A stretch of DNA of 64,000 bases. Source: SB11 sp037968475. GTDB lineage: Bacteria; Bacteroidota; Bacteroidia; UBA8524. The notes under the pieces are model-generated. The model worked only from the letters and a program-made list of their open reading frames with translations. It made no database searches and was not told the DNA's origin. Position 1 is the stretch's first letter. Each line of letters begins with the position of its first letter. The stretch is from assembly GCA_037968475.1 (NCBI GenBank), contig JBBKVO010000017.1, positions 124,001 to 188,000 of the forward strand. Direction: 5' to 3'. Made by a program: the position numbers and the translations under genes. Positions 27,422-35,830 of this stretch are shown here, in pieces.

Positions 27422-28918
27422 ATGAAAAAGATACTTGTAGCCAATCGAGGTGAAATAGCCATTAGGGTGATGAAAAGTGCCCGCGAAATGGGTATAAAAA
27501 CAGTAGCAGTGTATAGCGAGGCCGATAGAAATGCCTTGCACGTTCGCTATGCTGACGAAGCCATATTTCTAGGCCCTCCACCTTCGGCACAATCGTATCT
27601 TTTGGGAGATAAAATAATAGAAGAAGCACTAAAAATTGGTGTTGATGCCATACATCCCGGCTATGGGTTTTTATCAGAAAATGCTGATTTTGCTCGCAAA
27701 GTAAAAAATGCAGGATTGATATTTATTGGGCCATCGGCAGAGTCGATGGAAGTAATGGGTAGCAAAATAGGAGCCAAGCAAGCCGTTAAAAAGTTTGATG
27801 TGCCTATGGTACCCGGTATAGATTATGCCATTAGCGATGTAGCCGAAGCCAAAAAAATTGCCGGTGAAGTGGGATATCCTGTGCTTATAAAAGCATCGGC
27901 AGGTGGGGGAGGTAAAGGTATGCGCACCGTAGAAAATGAAGGCGAGCTTGAGCAGCAAATGAATATGGCTATAAGCGAGGCCACCACCAGTTTTGGTGAT
28001 GGTAGCGTGTTTATAGAAAAATTTGTAGCCTCGCCCAAACATATAGAAATACAATTACTGGGCGACCAACACGGTAATGTGGTATATCTTTTTGAGAGAG
28101 AATGCAGCATACAACGCCGCCATCAAAAATTGGTAGAAGAAGCACCCAGCAGTTGCCTTACGCCTGAAGTAAGGGAAAAAATGGGGCAAGCAGCCGTAAA
28201 CGTAGCCAAAGCCTGTAACTATTATAGCGCAGGTACAGTAGAGTTTTTGGTGGATGATAAGCTGAATTTCTATTTCTTAGAGATGAATACCCGCTTGCAG
28301 GTAGAGCATCCCGTTACTGAAATGATTACAGGGCTTGATTTGGTTAAAGAACAGATAAAAGTAGCTATGGGCGAAAAACTGAGCTTTAATCAAGAAGACC
28401 TTAAAATAAACGGACACGCCATAGAACTACGCGTGTGTGCCGAAGACCCCGCCAATAACTTTTTGCCCGATATAGGTACATTAGAACGTTACCACTTACC
28501 CGAAGGTGTTGGCGTACGTGTAGACAATAGCTACGAGGAAGGCATGGATATACCTATTTACTACGATCCTATGATAGCCAAATTGGTTACCTATGGTAAA
28601 ACCCGTACCGAAGCAATAGAACGCATGATAAGGGCTATAAGCGATTATCAAATATCGGGAATAGAAACCACATTGCCTTTTGGCACATTTGCCATGCAGC
28701 ACCCTGCTTATGTATCAGGAAATTTTGATACCCATTTTATAGCGCAGTACTTTACCCCCGATAAGCTAAACAACCAAACCGAAGATGCTGAAAAGGTAGC
28801 TGCCATAGCCGCCTATATAGTTAGCCAAGCTGGCAAAGGCAATGCAACTACTGATGGTACTGAAACTACACAGCAAGGCATTAGCAACTGGAGGCAAAAC
28901 CGTAAACAGGTGAGGTAG
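27422..28918 (+). CDS. accC: Acyl-CoA carboxylase biotin carboxylase subunit
   Basis: The ATP-grasp enzyme that carboxylates biotin on a carrier protein using bicarbonate and ATP. It shows KKILVANRGEIAIRVMKSA at the N-terminus, the glycine-rich ATP loop ASAGGGGKGMR (about 159-169), FIEKFVASPKHIEIQ, RECSIQRRHQKLVEEAPS with the catalytic region, and EMNTRLQVEHPVTE (about 288-301) with the metal and bicarbonate residues. At 498 residues it is about 45 longer than acetyl-CoA carboxylase AccC, with a polar Thr/Gln-rich tail lacking a biotinyl domain. Features such as EEGMDIPIYYDPMIAKL resemble propionyl-CoA carboxylase alpha subunits, so the substrate may be propionyl-CoA. No carrier or transferase gene is adjacent. 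Confidence 0.9.
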   Translation: MKKILVANRGEIAIRVMKSAREMGIKTVAVYSEADRNALHVRYADEAIFLGPPPSAQSYLLGDKIIEEALKIGVDAIHPGYGFLSENADFARKVKNAGLIFIGPSAESMEVMGSKIGAKQAVKKFDVPMVPGIDYAISDVAEAKKIAGEVGYPVLIKASAGGGGKGMRTVENEGELEQQMNMAISEATTSFGDGSVFIEKFVASPKHIEIQLLGDQHGNVVYLFERECSIQRRHQKLVEEAPSSCLTPEVREKMGQAAVNVAKACNYYSAGTVEFLVDDKLNFYFLEMNTRLQVEHPVTEMITGLDLVKEQIKVAMGEKLSFNQEDLKINGHAIELRVCAEDPANNFLPDIGTLERYHLPEGVGVRVDNSYEEGMDIPIYYDPMIAKLVTYGKTRTEAIERMIRAISDYQISGIETTLPFGTFAMQHPAYVSGNFDTHFIAQYFTPDKLNNQTEDAEKVAAIAAYIVSQAGKGNATTDGTETTQQGISNWRQNRKQVR

Positions 28919-28921
28919 TAT

Positions 28922-29434
28922 TTAGGCTAACAGAGAATTATATATAGTGTAGTTCTCATCGTCAAAGCATACAAACAAAACTTGTTTGATATTTGTGGTA
29001 TTAGCTGAAAACTCTTTCACAGTTTCAATAGCAATTTCAGCAGCCCTTTGTTTAGGAAACTTATATATTCCCGTACTGATATTTGGGAATGCAATAGTTT
29101 CGACACCATTTTTTACTGCCAGTTCTATGCTATTTCTGTAAGCATTAGCCAATAAATCTTCAACTTTCTTTTTCCCATTCCATACAGGACCTACTGTGTG
29201 TATCACATATTTTGCAGGCATATTACCAGCAGTTGTTATCACAGCTTCGCCTACTTGGCAACCACCCTGTTTGTTTCTTATAGCAACACACTCTTCCAAA
29301 ATGGCTTTACCTCCCGCACGGTGTATCGCTCCATCAACGCCACCACCACCCAACAGTGAAGTATTAGCAGCATTTACAATAGCATCAACTTCAAGTTTGG
29401 TTATGTCACCTTTTACAACACTTATATTGACCAT
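28922..29434 (-). CDS. Macro domain protein (probable ADP-ribose / O-acetyl-ADP-ribose hydrolase)
   Basis: A 170-residue single macro domain of the MacroD type that removes ADP-ribose from O-acetyl-ADP-ribose or ADP-ribosylated proteins. It carries DAIVNAANTSLLGGGGVDGAIHRAGG (about 17-42), the Asn and Asp binding residues of MacroD enzymes, VITTAGNMPAKYVIHTVGPVW and AFPNISTGIYKFPK for the pyrophosphate-binding loop. The ATG at 29434 is preferred over an in-frame TTG at 29440, because a TACTTTTG box (minus strand 29445-29438) overlaps the earlier codon. The gene converges with the biotin carboxylase gene; only 3 nt separate the stops. Confidence 0.93.
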   Translation of the reverse strand: MVNISVVKGDITKLEVDAIVNAANTSLLGGGGVDGAIHRAGGKAILEECVAIRNKQGGCQVGEAVITTAGNMPAKYVIHTVGPVWNGKKKVEDLLANAYRNSIELAVKNGVETIAFPNISTGIYKFPKQRAAEIAIETVKEFSANTTNIKQVLFVCFDDENYTIYNSLLA

Positions 29435-29504
29435 ACACAAAAGTAAGTTTATTGTATATAAAGTATATGTATGTAACAGGATAACCTCTTACCAAAAACT
29501 CACT

Positions 29505-29536
29505 TTTGATATTTCTTGCAATATTTTTTAAATTTG
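29505..29536 (+). promoter_or_regulatory. Upstream promoter-like sequence of the rplM operon
   Basis: TTTG at 29505-29508 is followed after 20 nt by TAAATTTG (29529-29536), matching the Bacteroidota -33/-7 consensus. It would give a leader of about 170 nt before rplM. Confidence 0.5.
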
Positions 29537-29653
29537 CTTAAGTGTTTATAAAAATTTTATAAGCTGATAAACTATTCAATCGCCTAAAAGTGCCTATTAG
29601 CACAAAGGTTTTGGATTAATACATTTGGGGTGAAAAAATTATCAAAAGCATAT

Positions 29654-29684
29654 TTTGCATTTACAAAACATCTCCCTATCTTTG
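29654..29684 (+). promoter_or_regulatory. Proximal promoter of the rplM operon
   Basis: TTTG at 29654-29657 and TATCTTTG at 29677-29684 are separated by 19 nt, an exact fit to the Bacteroidota promoter consensus. The rplM GTG lies 30 nt beyond. Confidence 0.7.
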
Positions 29685-29713
29685 CCGTCCTTAAAAAATC
29701 AAAGTAAACAACT

Positions 29714-30157
29714 GTGAATACGCTAAGTTACAAAACAGTTTCAGCCAATGCAGCCACTGTTAAAAAGGGTTGGATATTGGTAGACGCTGAAGATAAAGTG
29801 TTGGGGCGATTTGCTTCAGAAGTTGCCAAAATTATTCGTGGCAAGCACAAACCTGATTTCACCCCTCACGTAGACTGTGGTGATAATGTTATTGTTATCA
29901 ATGCTGAGAAGATAAAACTTACCGGCAATAAAATGAACGATAAACAATACGTTAGCTATAGCGAATACCCTGGTGGGCAAAGTTTCATTTCTGCAAAAGC
30001 ATTAATGGCAAAAAAACCTACTGCTATAGTAGAAAAAGCCGTACGCCGTATGTTGCCCAAAAACAGATTGGGTAGCGCGATAGGTGGTAACTTATACGTA
30101 TATGCCGGTACAGAACACCCGCACCAAGCACAACAACCAAAAGAAATAAAACTGTAA
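29714..30157 (+). CDS. rplM: 50S ribosomal protein L13
   Basis: An early-assembly protein of the large subunit. The 147-residue sequence has WILVDAEDKVLGRFASEVAKIIRGKHKPDFTPHVDCGD near the N-terminus and EKAVRRMLPKN, then YAGTEHPHQAQQP, all standard for L13. The start is GTG at 29714, the only codon that fits the family N-terminus. Two promoter-like sequences lie upstream. rpsI follows after 3 nt, then rpsB, tsf: the usual Bacteroidota arrangement. Confidence 0.98.
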   Translation: MNTLSYKTVSANAATVKKGWILVDAEDKVLGRFASEVAKIIRGKHKPDFTPHVDCGDNVIVINAEKIKLTGNKMNDKQYVSYSEYPGGQSFISAKALMAKKPTAIVEKAVRRMLPKNRLGSAIGGNLYVYAGTEHPHQAQQPKEIKL

Positions 30158-30160
30158 TAC

Positions 30161-30547
30161 ATGAGCGCTATTAACAAAGTAGGCAGAAGAAAAACAGCTA
30201 TTGCACGTGTGTACATGCAACCGGGCAACGGCTCTATTACTATAAATAAAAAAGATATAAAAGATTATTTCTTAGCCTCTACACTTCACTACCAAGTGAA
30301 TTTGCCATTTGAGCTTACCAATACATTAGGTCAGTTTGACGTAAAAGTAACTGTACGTGGTGGAGGAAGCAGCGGACAAGCTGAAGCCGTGAGGTTGGGT
30401 ATATCTCGTGCACTATGTGAAGTTGATGCAGAAAACCGCCCGCTTTTGAAAAAAGATGGCTTGCTTACTCGCGACTCTCGTATGGTTGAACGTAAAAAAC
30501 CAGGTCAGAAAAAAGCAAGGAAAAAATTCCAATTCAGCAAGCGTTAA
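30161..30547 (+). CDS. rpsI: 30S ribosomal protein S9
   Basis: A 128-residue small-subunit protein whose basic C-terminal tail reaches the P-site tRNA. It has the typical GRRKTAIARVYMQPGNGSITINKKDIKDYF start, VTVRGGGSSGQAEAVRLGISRAL in the centre, and ends KKPGQKKARKKFQFSKR with the invariant terminal Lys/Ser-Lys-Arg. It starts 3 nt after rplM, consistent with coupling, and is followed by rpsB. Confidence 0.98.
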   Translation: MSAINKVGRRKTAIARVYMQPGNGSITINKKDIKDYFLASTLHYQVNLPFELTNTLGQFDVKVTVRGGGSSGQAEAVRLGISRALCEVDAENRPLLKKDGLLTRDSRMVERKKPGQKKARKKFQFSKR

Positions 30548-30565
30548 TATTTATCATACGAAACA

Positions 30566-31339
30566 ATGTCAAATATCTCTATACAAGATTTATTGGATGC
30601 AGGTGTACACTTTGGTCACCTTACCAAAAAGTGGAATCCCCGCATGGCTCCCTTTATTTTCATGGAACAAAACGGCATACATCTTATTGATGTAAACAAA
30701 ACCAAAGCCAAATTGGACGAGGCTGCCTCAGCCATGAAAAATATTGTGAAATCAGGCCGTAAAGTATTGTTTGTTGCAACCAAAAAACAAGCAAAAGAAA
30801 TTATAGCTACCGAAGCTGCCCGCGTTAATATGCCTTTCGCATCAGAACGTTGGTTGGGTGGTATGATGACCAACTTTGCTACTGTACGCAAGTCGATCAA
30901 AAAAATGCAAAACATAGATAAGTTTTCAAAAGACGGTACCTATGCAAACATCTCTAAAAAAGAGCGTTTGATGATGGATCGTGAAAAATTGAAACTTAAC
31001 AATGTTTTAGGTGGTATCGAAGATATGAACCGTTTACCTGCAGCCCTATTTATAGTGGATGTAAAACGTGAGCATATTGCCGTAGCAGAAGCTATGCGTC
31101 TTAATATACCCATATTTGGTATAGTAGATACTAACTCTGATCCTACCAATATCGATTTCCCTATACCCGCTAATGATGATGCAGCAAAATCTATTGCTCT
31201 TATCACCAAAGCGCTTACCGATGCTATAGCAGAAGGTTTACAAGAGCGTAAACGCGAAAAAGAGGAAACTGAGGCAGAAAAAGCCAAAGAAGAAAAAGTA
31301 CAAGAAGACAAGAAAAGCGAAGAAGTTTCAGCCGAATAA
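30566..31339 (+). CDS. rpsB: 30S ribosomal protein S2
   Basis: A 257-residue small-subunit protein. The family N-terminus (ISIQDLLDAGVHFGHLTKKWNP), KKQAKEII, RWLGGMMTNF and the PIFGIVDTNSDP segment are all present. About 35 C-terminal residues form a charged Glu/Lys-rich extension (EKAKEEKVQEDKKSEE), longer than in enteric bacteria but frequent in this phylum. It lies 18 nt after rpsI and precedes tsf. Confidence 0.98.
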   Translation: MSNISIQDLLDAGVHFGHLTKKWNPRMAPFIFMEQNGIHLIDVNKTKAKLDEAASAMKNIVKSGRKVLFVATKKQAKEIIATEAARVNMPFASERWLGGMMTNFATVRKSIKKMQNIDKFSKDGTYANISKKERLMMDREKLKLNNVLGGIEDMNRLPAALFIVDVKREHIAVAEAMRLNIPIFGIVDTNSDPTNIDFPIPANDDAAKSIALITKALTDAIAEGLQERKREKEETEAEKAKEEKVQEDKKSEEVSAE

Positions 31340-31415
31340 TATTGAAGTAATACTACTTCATCATATTCGTACCAATTTCTTAATTGTTTAATTTTAGTAA
31401 AAACAGATTTTAAAG

Positions 31416-32249
31416 ATGGCAATTACTGCTGCTGATGTAAATAAACTGCGCCAAATGACCGGTGCAGGGATGATGGATTGTAAAAAAGCTCTTGAAGAAG
31501 CTAATGGCGACTTTGAAGCAGCAATTGATATTCTTCGTAAAAAAGGACAAAAAGTTTCTGCTAGCCGTGCAGGCCGCGATGCCGCCGAAGGAGCAGTAGC
31601 AATAGCTATTACCGCTGATAACAAAACAGGTGTAATGGTAGCTCTTAACTGCGAAACTGATTTCGTAGGTAAAAACGAAGAATTTATAGCTACTGCAAAC
31701 AAATTTGCAGCCGTAGCACTTGATAAACAACCTAATAGCCTTGAAGAATTATTAGCTCTTGAGCTTGAAGGTCGCCCAATACAAGACCATATTACTGATA
31801 TGGTAGGTAAAATTGGCGAGAAAATTGAAATATCAAGCTACGAAAAACTTACAGGTGAGTCTATAGCCAGCTATATACACCTTAACAATAAACTTGGTGT
31901 ATTGGTCGCCCTTAACAAACCAGCTGAAGGCAATGTAGCCGAAGCTGCTAAGGATGTTACTATGCAAATTGCAGCAATGCACCCCGTAGCACTTGATAAA
32001 GAAGACATATCTACAGACCTTATCAACCGCGAAATGGAAATTGCTCGTGAGCAAGCCCGTGCAGAAGGTAAACCTGATAATATGTTGGATAGGATAGCCG
32101 AAGGAAAACTTAATAAGTTTTACAAAGAGTCAACCCTACTTAATCAAGAGTTTGTAAAAGACAACAGCAAGTCTATCCGTCAAATGTTGGATAGCGTTGA
32201 AAAAGGACTTACCGTTACCGCTTTTAAGCGAGTGGAAATTGGCAAGTAA
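31416..32249 (+). CDS. tsf: Translation elongation factor Ts
   Basis: The guanine nucleotide exchange factor for EF-Tu. The 277-residue protein has the UBA-like N-terminal domain with VNKLRQMTGAGMMDCKKALEEANGDFEAAIDILRKKG, the core with NCETDFVGKNEEF (the TDFV motif that inserts near the EF-Tu nucleotide site), and AAMHPVAL in the C-terminal subdomain. It follows rpsB by 76 nt; no separate promoter is evident. A strong terminator follows. Confidence 0.98.
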   Translation: MAITAADVNKLRQMTGAGMMDCKKALEEANGDFEAAIDILRKKGQKVSASRAGRDAAEGAVAIAITADNKTGVMVALNCETDFVGKNEEFIATANKFAAVALDKQPNSLEELLALELEGRPIQDHITDMVGKIGEKIEISSYEKLTGESIASYIHLNNKLGVLVALNKPAEGNVAEAAKDVTMQIAAMHPVALDKEDISTDLINREMEIAREQARAEGKPDNMLDRIAEGKLNKFYKESTLLNQEFVKDNSKSIRQMLDSVEKGLTVTAFKRVEIGK

Positions 32250-32268
32250 CTTTTTTTTGAATATATTT

Positions 32269-32294
32269 AATCCCGCTTCGGCGGGATTTTTTTT
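32269..32294 (+). terminator. Rho-independent terminator after tsf
   Basis: AATCCCGC (32269-32276), loop TTCG, GCGGGATT (32281-32288), then T to 32294. The UUCG tetraloop and GC-rich stem make it strong; it ends the rplM-rpsI-rpsB-tsf operon before pyrH. Confidence 0.92.
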
Positions 32295-32322
32295 GACCTA
32301 AAGTGACGAAAAACCTTACCAA

Positions 32323-33042
32323 ATGAGTGATATAAAATATAAAAGGGTGCTGCTTAAACTTAGCGGCGAATCGCTTATGGGTAGCCAAAGCTATGGCATT
32401 GACCCTAAAGTATTAGAGCTATACGCACAAGAAATTTTAGATGTTGTTAATATGGGTGTTGAAGTTGCCGTAGTAATTGGTGGTGGAAACATCTTTAGAG
32501 GTGTGCAAGGTGTACAAGGCGGATTGGTAGACCGTGCACAAGGCGATTATATGGGCATGTTAGCTACTGTAATTAACGCAATGGCACTACAAGGCGCTAT
32601 TGAAACATTAGGTCTTAAAACACGCTTATTAAGTGCTATTAAAATGGAGCAAATTTGCGAGCCTTTTATTCGCCGCCGTGCTATGCGTCACCTTGAAAAA
32701 GGACGTGTGGTAATATTTGGCGCGGGTACAGGTAACCCATATTTTACTACAGATACCGCAGCATCACTTCGTGCTGTTGAAATTGAAGCCGATGTGGTAC
32801 TAAAAGGTACACGTGTTGACGGTATTTATACCGCCGACCCTGAAAAAGACCCAACTGCAACACGCTATGAGGAAGTAACATACAGCGAGGTATACCAAAA
32901 AGGCTTAAACGTGATGGACTTAACAGCCATTACACTTTGCCAAGAAAACCATCTGCCCATTATTGTTTTTGATATGAACAAGAAAGACAACTTTATAAAC
33001 CTTGTAAAAGGTCAAAAAGTGGGTACATTGGTAAAAGCATAA
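32323..33042 (+). CDS. pyrH: UMP kinase
   Basis: Phosphorylates UMP to UDP in pyrimidine synthesis; bacterial PyrH is a hexameric amino-acid-kinase-fold enzyme. The 239-residue protein has RVLLKLSGESLMG at the N-terminus, VVIGGGNIFRG for phosphate binding, DYMGMLATVINAMALQ, GTGNPYFTTDTAASLRA, and GVYTADP-like sequence (DGIYTADPEKDP). It begins 29 nt after the tsf terminator, so it needs its own promoter or read-through. In many related genomes frr follows; here it is followed by a terminator and two unrelated envelope genes. Confidence 0.97.
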   Translation: MSDIKYKRVLLKLSGESLMGSQSYGIDPKVLELYAQEILDVVNMGVEVAVVIGGGNIFRGVQGVQGGLVDRAQGDYMGMLATVINAMALQGAIETLGLKTRLLSAIKMEQICEPFIRRRAMRHLEKGRVVIFGAGTGNPYFTTDTAASLRAVEIEADVVLKGTRVDGIYTADPEKDPTATRYEEVTYSEVYQKGLNVMDLTAITLCQENHLPIIVFDMNKKDNFINLVKGQKVGTLVKA

Positions 33043-33065
33043 ATTTTACATCTTATCGATATTTC

Positions 33066-33101
33066 AAAAATCCTACTCTGGTTTAGAGTGGGATTTTTTT
33101 T
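33066..33101 (+). terminator. Rho-independent terminator after pyrH
   Basis: AAAAATCCTACTCT pairs with AGAGTGGGATTTTT across a GGTTT loop, with one G-T pair, followed by a T run to 33101. Confidence 0.88.
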
Positions 33102-33193
33102 GCAAATTTTGCTAAAACTAAAGTAGGGTGTTGCAATTATTGCAATTGCTGTTAAGTATTGTGGGGTTAAATTTCAAAACTGAAATCAAGCTT

Positions 33194-33826
33194 TTGAAAA
33201 AATTTATACTATTTACACTGTATACTTTAGTTGGGTTACAACTTTATGCCCAACTGCAAAAGCCTTTGGGAGATAGACTATACTTGCAAGAAACTATTGG
33301 TGTTGGTACACATTTAAATGCAGGTCTTTCTATTCATTTTATATCAGAAAAGGGATATTCGGTGGCGGTACAGGGTGTTTATGAAACTAAAGAAGCCCAC
33401 ACTTTACCCAAAGACTATAAGGCAGGATCTTTTGGTGAAATTTTTGGACCTCCTTCGACAACGCTAATTACAGGTGGAATTTTACTGGGAAGGGTGAGAG
33501 ATACAAAATCGAAACTAATCAGATTTGATTTAAGGGCAGGAATAAATTATGGGTATATCACTAGACCTGTAAAATTCCGTCCTTATAAATCAACTACACC
33601 AAGCTATGGTTTTTTAAAGTTTTCATCTCCAAATTATGATTATGATATGGAGAAAAAGTGGTTTGTAGGTATAGTAATAAACCCGACTATCGATTTCACA
33701 TTTACAAGGTTTATAGGGCTTTCTCTAGGCTTAAGAGCCAACATTAATCCGCAAGAAATTCCTTTAACAGTTGAAGTTGGCTTTTTGATTGGCAACCTGA
33801 GGGGCAAAACTCGGAAAAGTAAATAA
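33194..33826 (+). CDS. Small outer-membrane beta-barrel-like protein, first of a tandem pair
   Basis: About 210 residues from TTG at 33194, which gives a signal peptide (KKFILFTLYTLVGLQLYAQ). An upstream GTG at 33128 would add 22 residues before it and looks less likely. The mature part has alternating hydrophobic/aromatic strands, repeated Gly and ends in a VEVGFLIGNLRGK pattern. It is a clear paralogue of the next gene: both share GTHL, the AVQGVYE-KEA/AGQAVYESREA region, SKLIRFDLRAGINYG and the GLSLGLRANI/GVSLGIRASI strand. A small OmpW/PorT-type barrel is plausible, but no family is recognised. Confidence 0.75.
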   Translation: MKKFILFTLYTLVGLQLYAQLQKPLGDRLYLQETIGVGTHLNAGLSIHFISEKGYSVAVQGVYETKEAHTLPKDYKAGSFGEIFGPPSTTLITGGILLGRVRDTKSKLIRFDLRAGINYGYITRPVKFRPYKSTTPSYGFLKFSSPNYDYDMEKKWFVGIVINPTIDFTFTRFIGLSLGLRANINPQEIPLTVEVGFLIGNLRGKTRKSK

Positions 33827-33834
33827 AAGTATCT

Positions 33835-34440
33835 ATGCACAAATGGCCTTTTCTATTGGTGATGCTCTTTTTGTTAGTTGCAGGTAAAGCACAGTTTCAA
33901 AATCCCGTTGATAATGGGTATTACTTAAAACTAGCTTATGGGCAAGGTACACATCTAATACTTGGGGCATCTTTTCACTACATTAGTAAAAAAGGTTTCT
34001 CTATTGCAGGGCAAGCAGTGTACGAAAGCCGAGAAGCAAACAATCTACCTGCTGATTTTGAACCGCAGGGTTTGATATTTAACAGTAAGCCTGTTGTAGC
34101 AATAACTACAGGTGCAATACTGGTGGGGAAGGTGTACGAAGATGAGTCAAAACTTATACGGTTTGATTTAAGGGCGGGTATAAATTATGGCAATATTGTA
34201 CGCCCTATTAATTTTGAAAAGAAGCGCAGCACTTCTATCCTTTTTGCAGGTGATTATTATGCGTATGATACTGAACGAAAATGGTTTGCAGGTTTGGCAC
34301 TAAACCCAACAGTCGATTTTAATTTTACACAGAATATAGGGGTATCATTAGGAATAAGAGCTAGTATTAATCATCAAGATATAACGACAGGAATTGAAAT
34401 TGGACTTTTAATTGGCGATATTAGGGGCAAGCTCAAATAA
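33835..34440 (+). CDS. Small outer-membrane beta-barrel-like protein, second of a tandem pair
   Basis: A 201-residue paralogue of the preceding gene, 8 nt downstream. It has a signal peptide (MHKWPFLLVMLFLLVAGKAQ) and mature strands matching those of its partner, with SKLIRFDLRAGINYG identical in both. The pair most likely arose by tandem duplication and is co-transcribed. The C-terminus GIEIGLLIGDIRGKLK lacks a terminal aromatic, so barrel topology is inferred only from strand pattern. Function unknown. Confidence 0.78.
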   Translation: MHKWPFLLVMLFLLVAGKAQFQNPVDNGYYLKLAYGQGTHLILGASFHYISKKGFSIAGQAVYESREANNLPADFEPQGLIFNSKPVVAITTGAILVGKVYEDESKLIRFDLRAGINYGNIVRPINFEKKRSTSILFAGDYYAYDTERKWFAGLALNPTVDFNFTQNIGVSLGIRASINHQDITTGIEIGLLIGDIRGKLK

Positions 34441-34518
34441 TATGTACTACCTACTATTTTAAAAATACTACTCTAACCAGAGGTATATTTTATTACTTTT
34501 ATACAATATTTACCTCCT

Positions 34519-34980
34519 ATGCCCATTTACTATCCTTATTTAAGCGACCGATATAAATCAACTTTTATTGATGCTTTAGTACTTTTTGGTTTTATAGCAC
34601 TAGTTAGTATTGTGCTAAGTATGTTTAAAAATGTACCTAATGAGGTGAGAATAGCCTGCTTTGCCCTGCTTTTTTTGTACGAGCCTATAGGGGTTTCTTT
34701 AGGGGGTACTATTGGCAACTATGCTACCAAAATTAGGGTGCGTAAGAATGCAGACCCTGAAAAAAGAATTAGTATTTTCATTTCTTTGCTTCGCTCTGCC
34801 ATAAAATATTCATTGGGAATAATATCGCTGTTATTCATACACGCAAATCCAAAACGTAGGGCATTACACGATATTTTTTCGGGTACGGTAGTTATTAGTT
34901 TAACCCATACTTATAGTGATGAAAATAATAGTGTAGTAGTAGATGAAATAACAGACGTACCCTCAACACCCGAAGTATAA
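34519..34980 (+). CDS. RDD family membrane protein
   Basis: A 153-residue protein with three predicted helices (about 18-38, 47-68, 92-115). The family landmarks are an Arg and Asp in the first helix region (RYKSTFIDALVLF, Asp19), GGTIGNYATKIRV after helix 2 and RRALHDIFSGTVVI, where the family has R-x-x-HD-xx-xGT-V. RDD proteins have been linked to ion or proton exchange in some bacteria, but the role here is unknown. The polar acidic C-terminal tail (about 30 residues) is cytoplasmic. Confidence 0.85.
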   Translation: MPIYYPYLSDRYKSTFIDALVLFGFIALVSIVLSMFKNVPNEVRIACFALLFLYEPIGVSLGGTIGNYATKIRVRKNADPEKRISIFISLLRSAIKYSLGIISLLFIHANPKRRALHDIFSGTVVISLTHTYSDENNSVVVDEITDVPSTPEV

Positions 34981-35092
34981 CCTCCTCTTGGTTTTGATAA
35001 GCCAGCGTTTGCTAAGAATTATAAAACACTAAATTTTATGCAGAGTAAATACATTCAATAGTTTTGCAGTTATATTGCTGTAAAAAAAGTAA

Positions 35093-35689
35093 ATGATTGT
35101 ATACGGCTACAAATCAACATTAATAGGCTCTGAAGGGCTTCCGCACGAAAAGTGTCCCAATTGCGAACACGAAGGTGCAATGAGTATGCATACGTTTTCT
35201 AGTTATGCTCATATATTTTGGATACCTCTATTTCCATACAGAAAGTACAGTGTAGCCCATTGCGGTAATTGCGATATAACCTACAAAAAGAAAGAAATGA
35301 ATGAAAGCCTTTTGCGTGAGTATAATAACGTAAGAGCTTTAGTACGCCCACCTATTTGGCAATTTGTAGGCCTATTTATAATTAGTGTTGTTGTTGTTTG
35401 GGCAGTTGTAGTAAGCAATAGAAATAATAAAAAAGAAGCAGAATATATTAGTGAACCTCAAGTGGGTGATATTTATCGTTATAAGTTAGACGATGGTTAT
35501 TCACTTATGCGTGTAATAGCTGTTGGAGACTCTATGGTGGTTACAGTAGCCAATGAATATGTTGCTAATAAAATGAGTGGTGTTAAAGATTTGTATGAAA
35601 AAGAGTTTACTGATACTTTGTATGTAGATAAAGTGAGAGTGAAAGAATTATATGATGAAGGTATGATATACCAAGTAGAGCGTAAATAA
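35093..35689 (+). CDS. Zinc-ribbon membrane protein of unknown function
   Basis: A 198-residue protein. The N-terminal part holds a zinc ribbon with CPNC (about 21-24) and CGNC (about 57-60) separated by 32 residues, a typical zinc_ribbon arrangement that includes FWIPLFPYRK in between, as in related Bacteroidota proteins. One membrane helix follows (about 94-112) and a C-terminal extracytoplasmic region (about 120-198) that is charged. Function unknown. A terminator lies 28 nt after the stop. Confidence 0.78.
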   Translation: MIVYGYKSTLIGSEGLPHEKCPNCEHEGAMSMHTFSSYAHIFWIPLFPYRKYSVAHCGNCDITYKKKEMNESLLREYNNVRALVRPPIWQFVGLFIISVVVVWAVVVSNRNNKKEAEYISEPQVGDIYRYKLDDGYSLMRVIAVGDSMVVTVANEYVANKMSGVKDLYEKEFTDTLYVDKVRVKELYDEGMIYQVERK

Positions 35690-35716
35690 TTAATTGTTTT
35701 ATAAACGGATTACAAC

Positions 35717-35742
35717 AAAAAGGCCGCAAACGCAGCCTTTTT
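35717..35742 (+). terminator. Rho-independent terminator after the zinc-ribbon gene
   Basis: AAAAAGGC pairs with GCCTTTTT, with two further GC pairs beyond a C-A mismatch and an AAAC loop. Confidence 0.75.
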
Positions 35743-35773
35743 ATTTAGTATTAATTAATTCTACTAACTAAAT

Positions 35774-35821
35774 AAAAACAGAAAAGCCTTGCAAATTACT
35801 TGCAAGGCTTTTCTGTTTTTT
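35774..35821. terminator. Strong bidirectional terminator
   Basis: A perfect 21-bp stem (35774-35794 with 35800-35820) around the loop ATTAC, flanked by A and T runs. It lies between convergent genes and serves the leftward lipoprotein gene directly. Confidence 0.92.
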
Positions 35822-35830
35822 AATGTGGTA

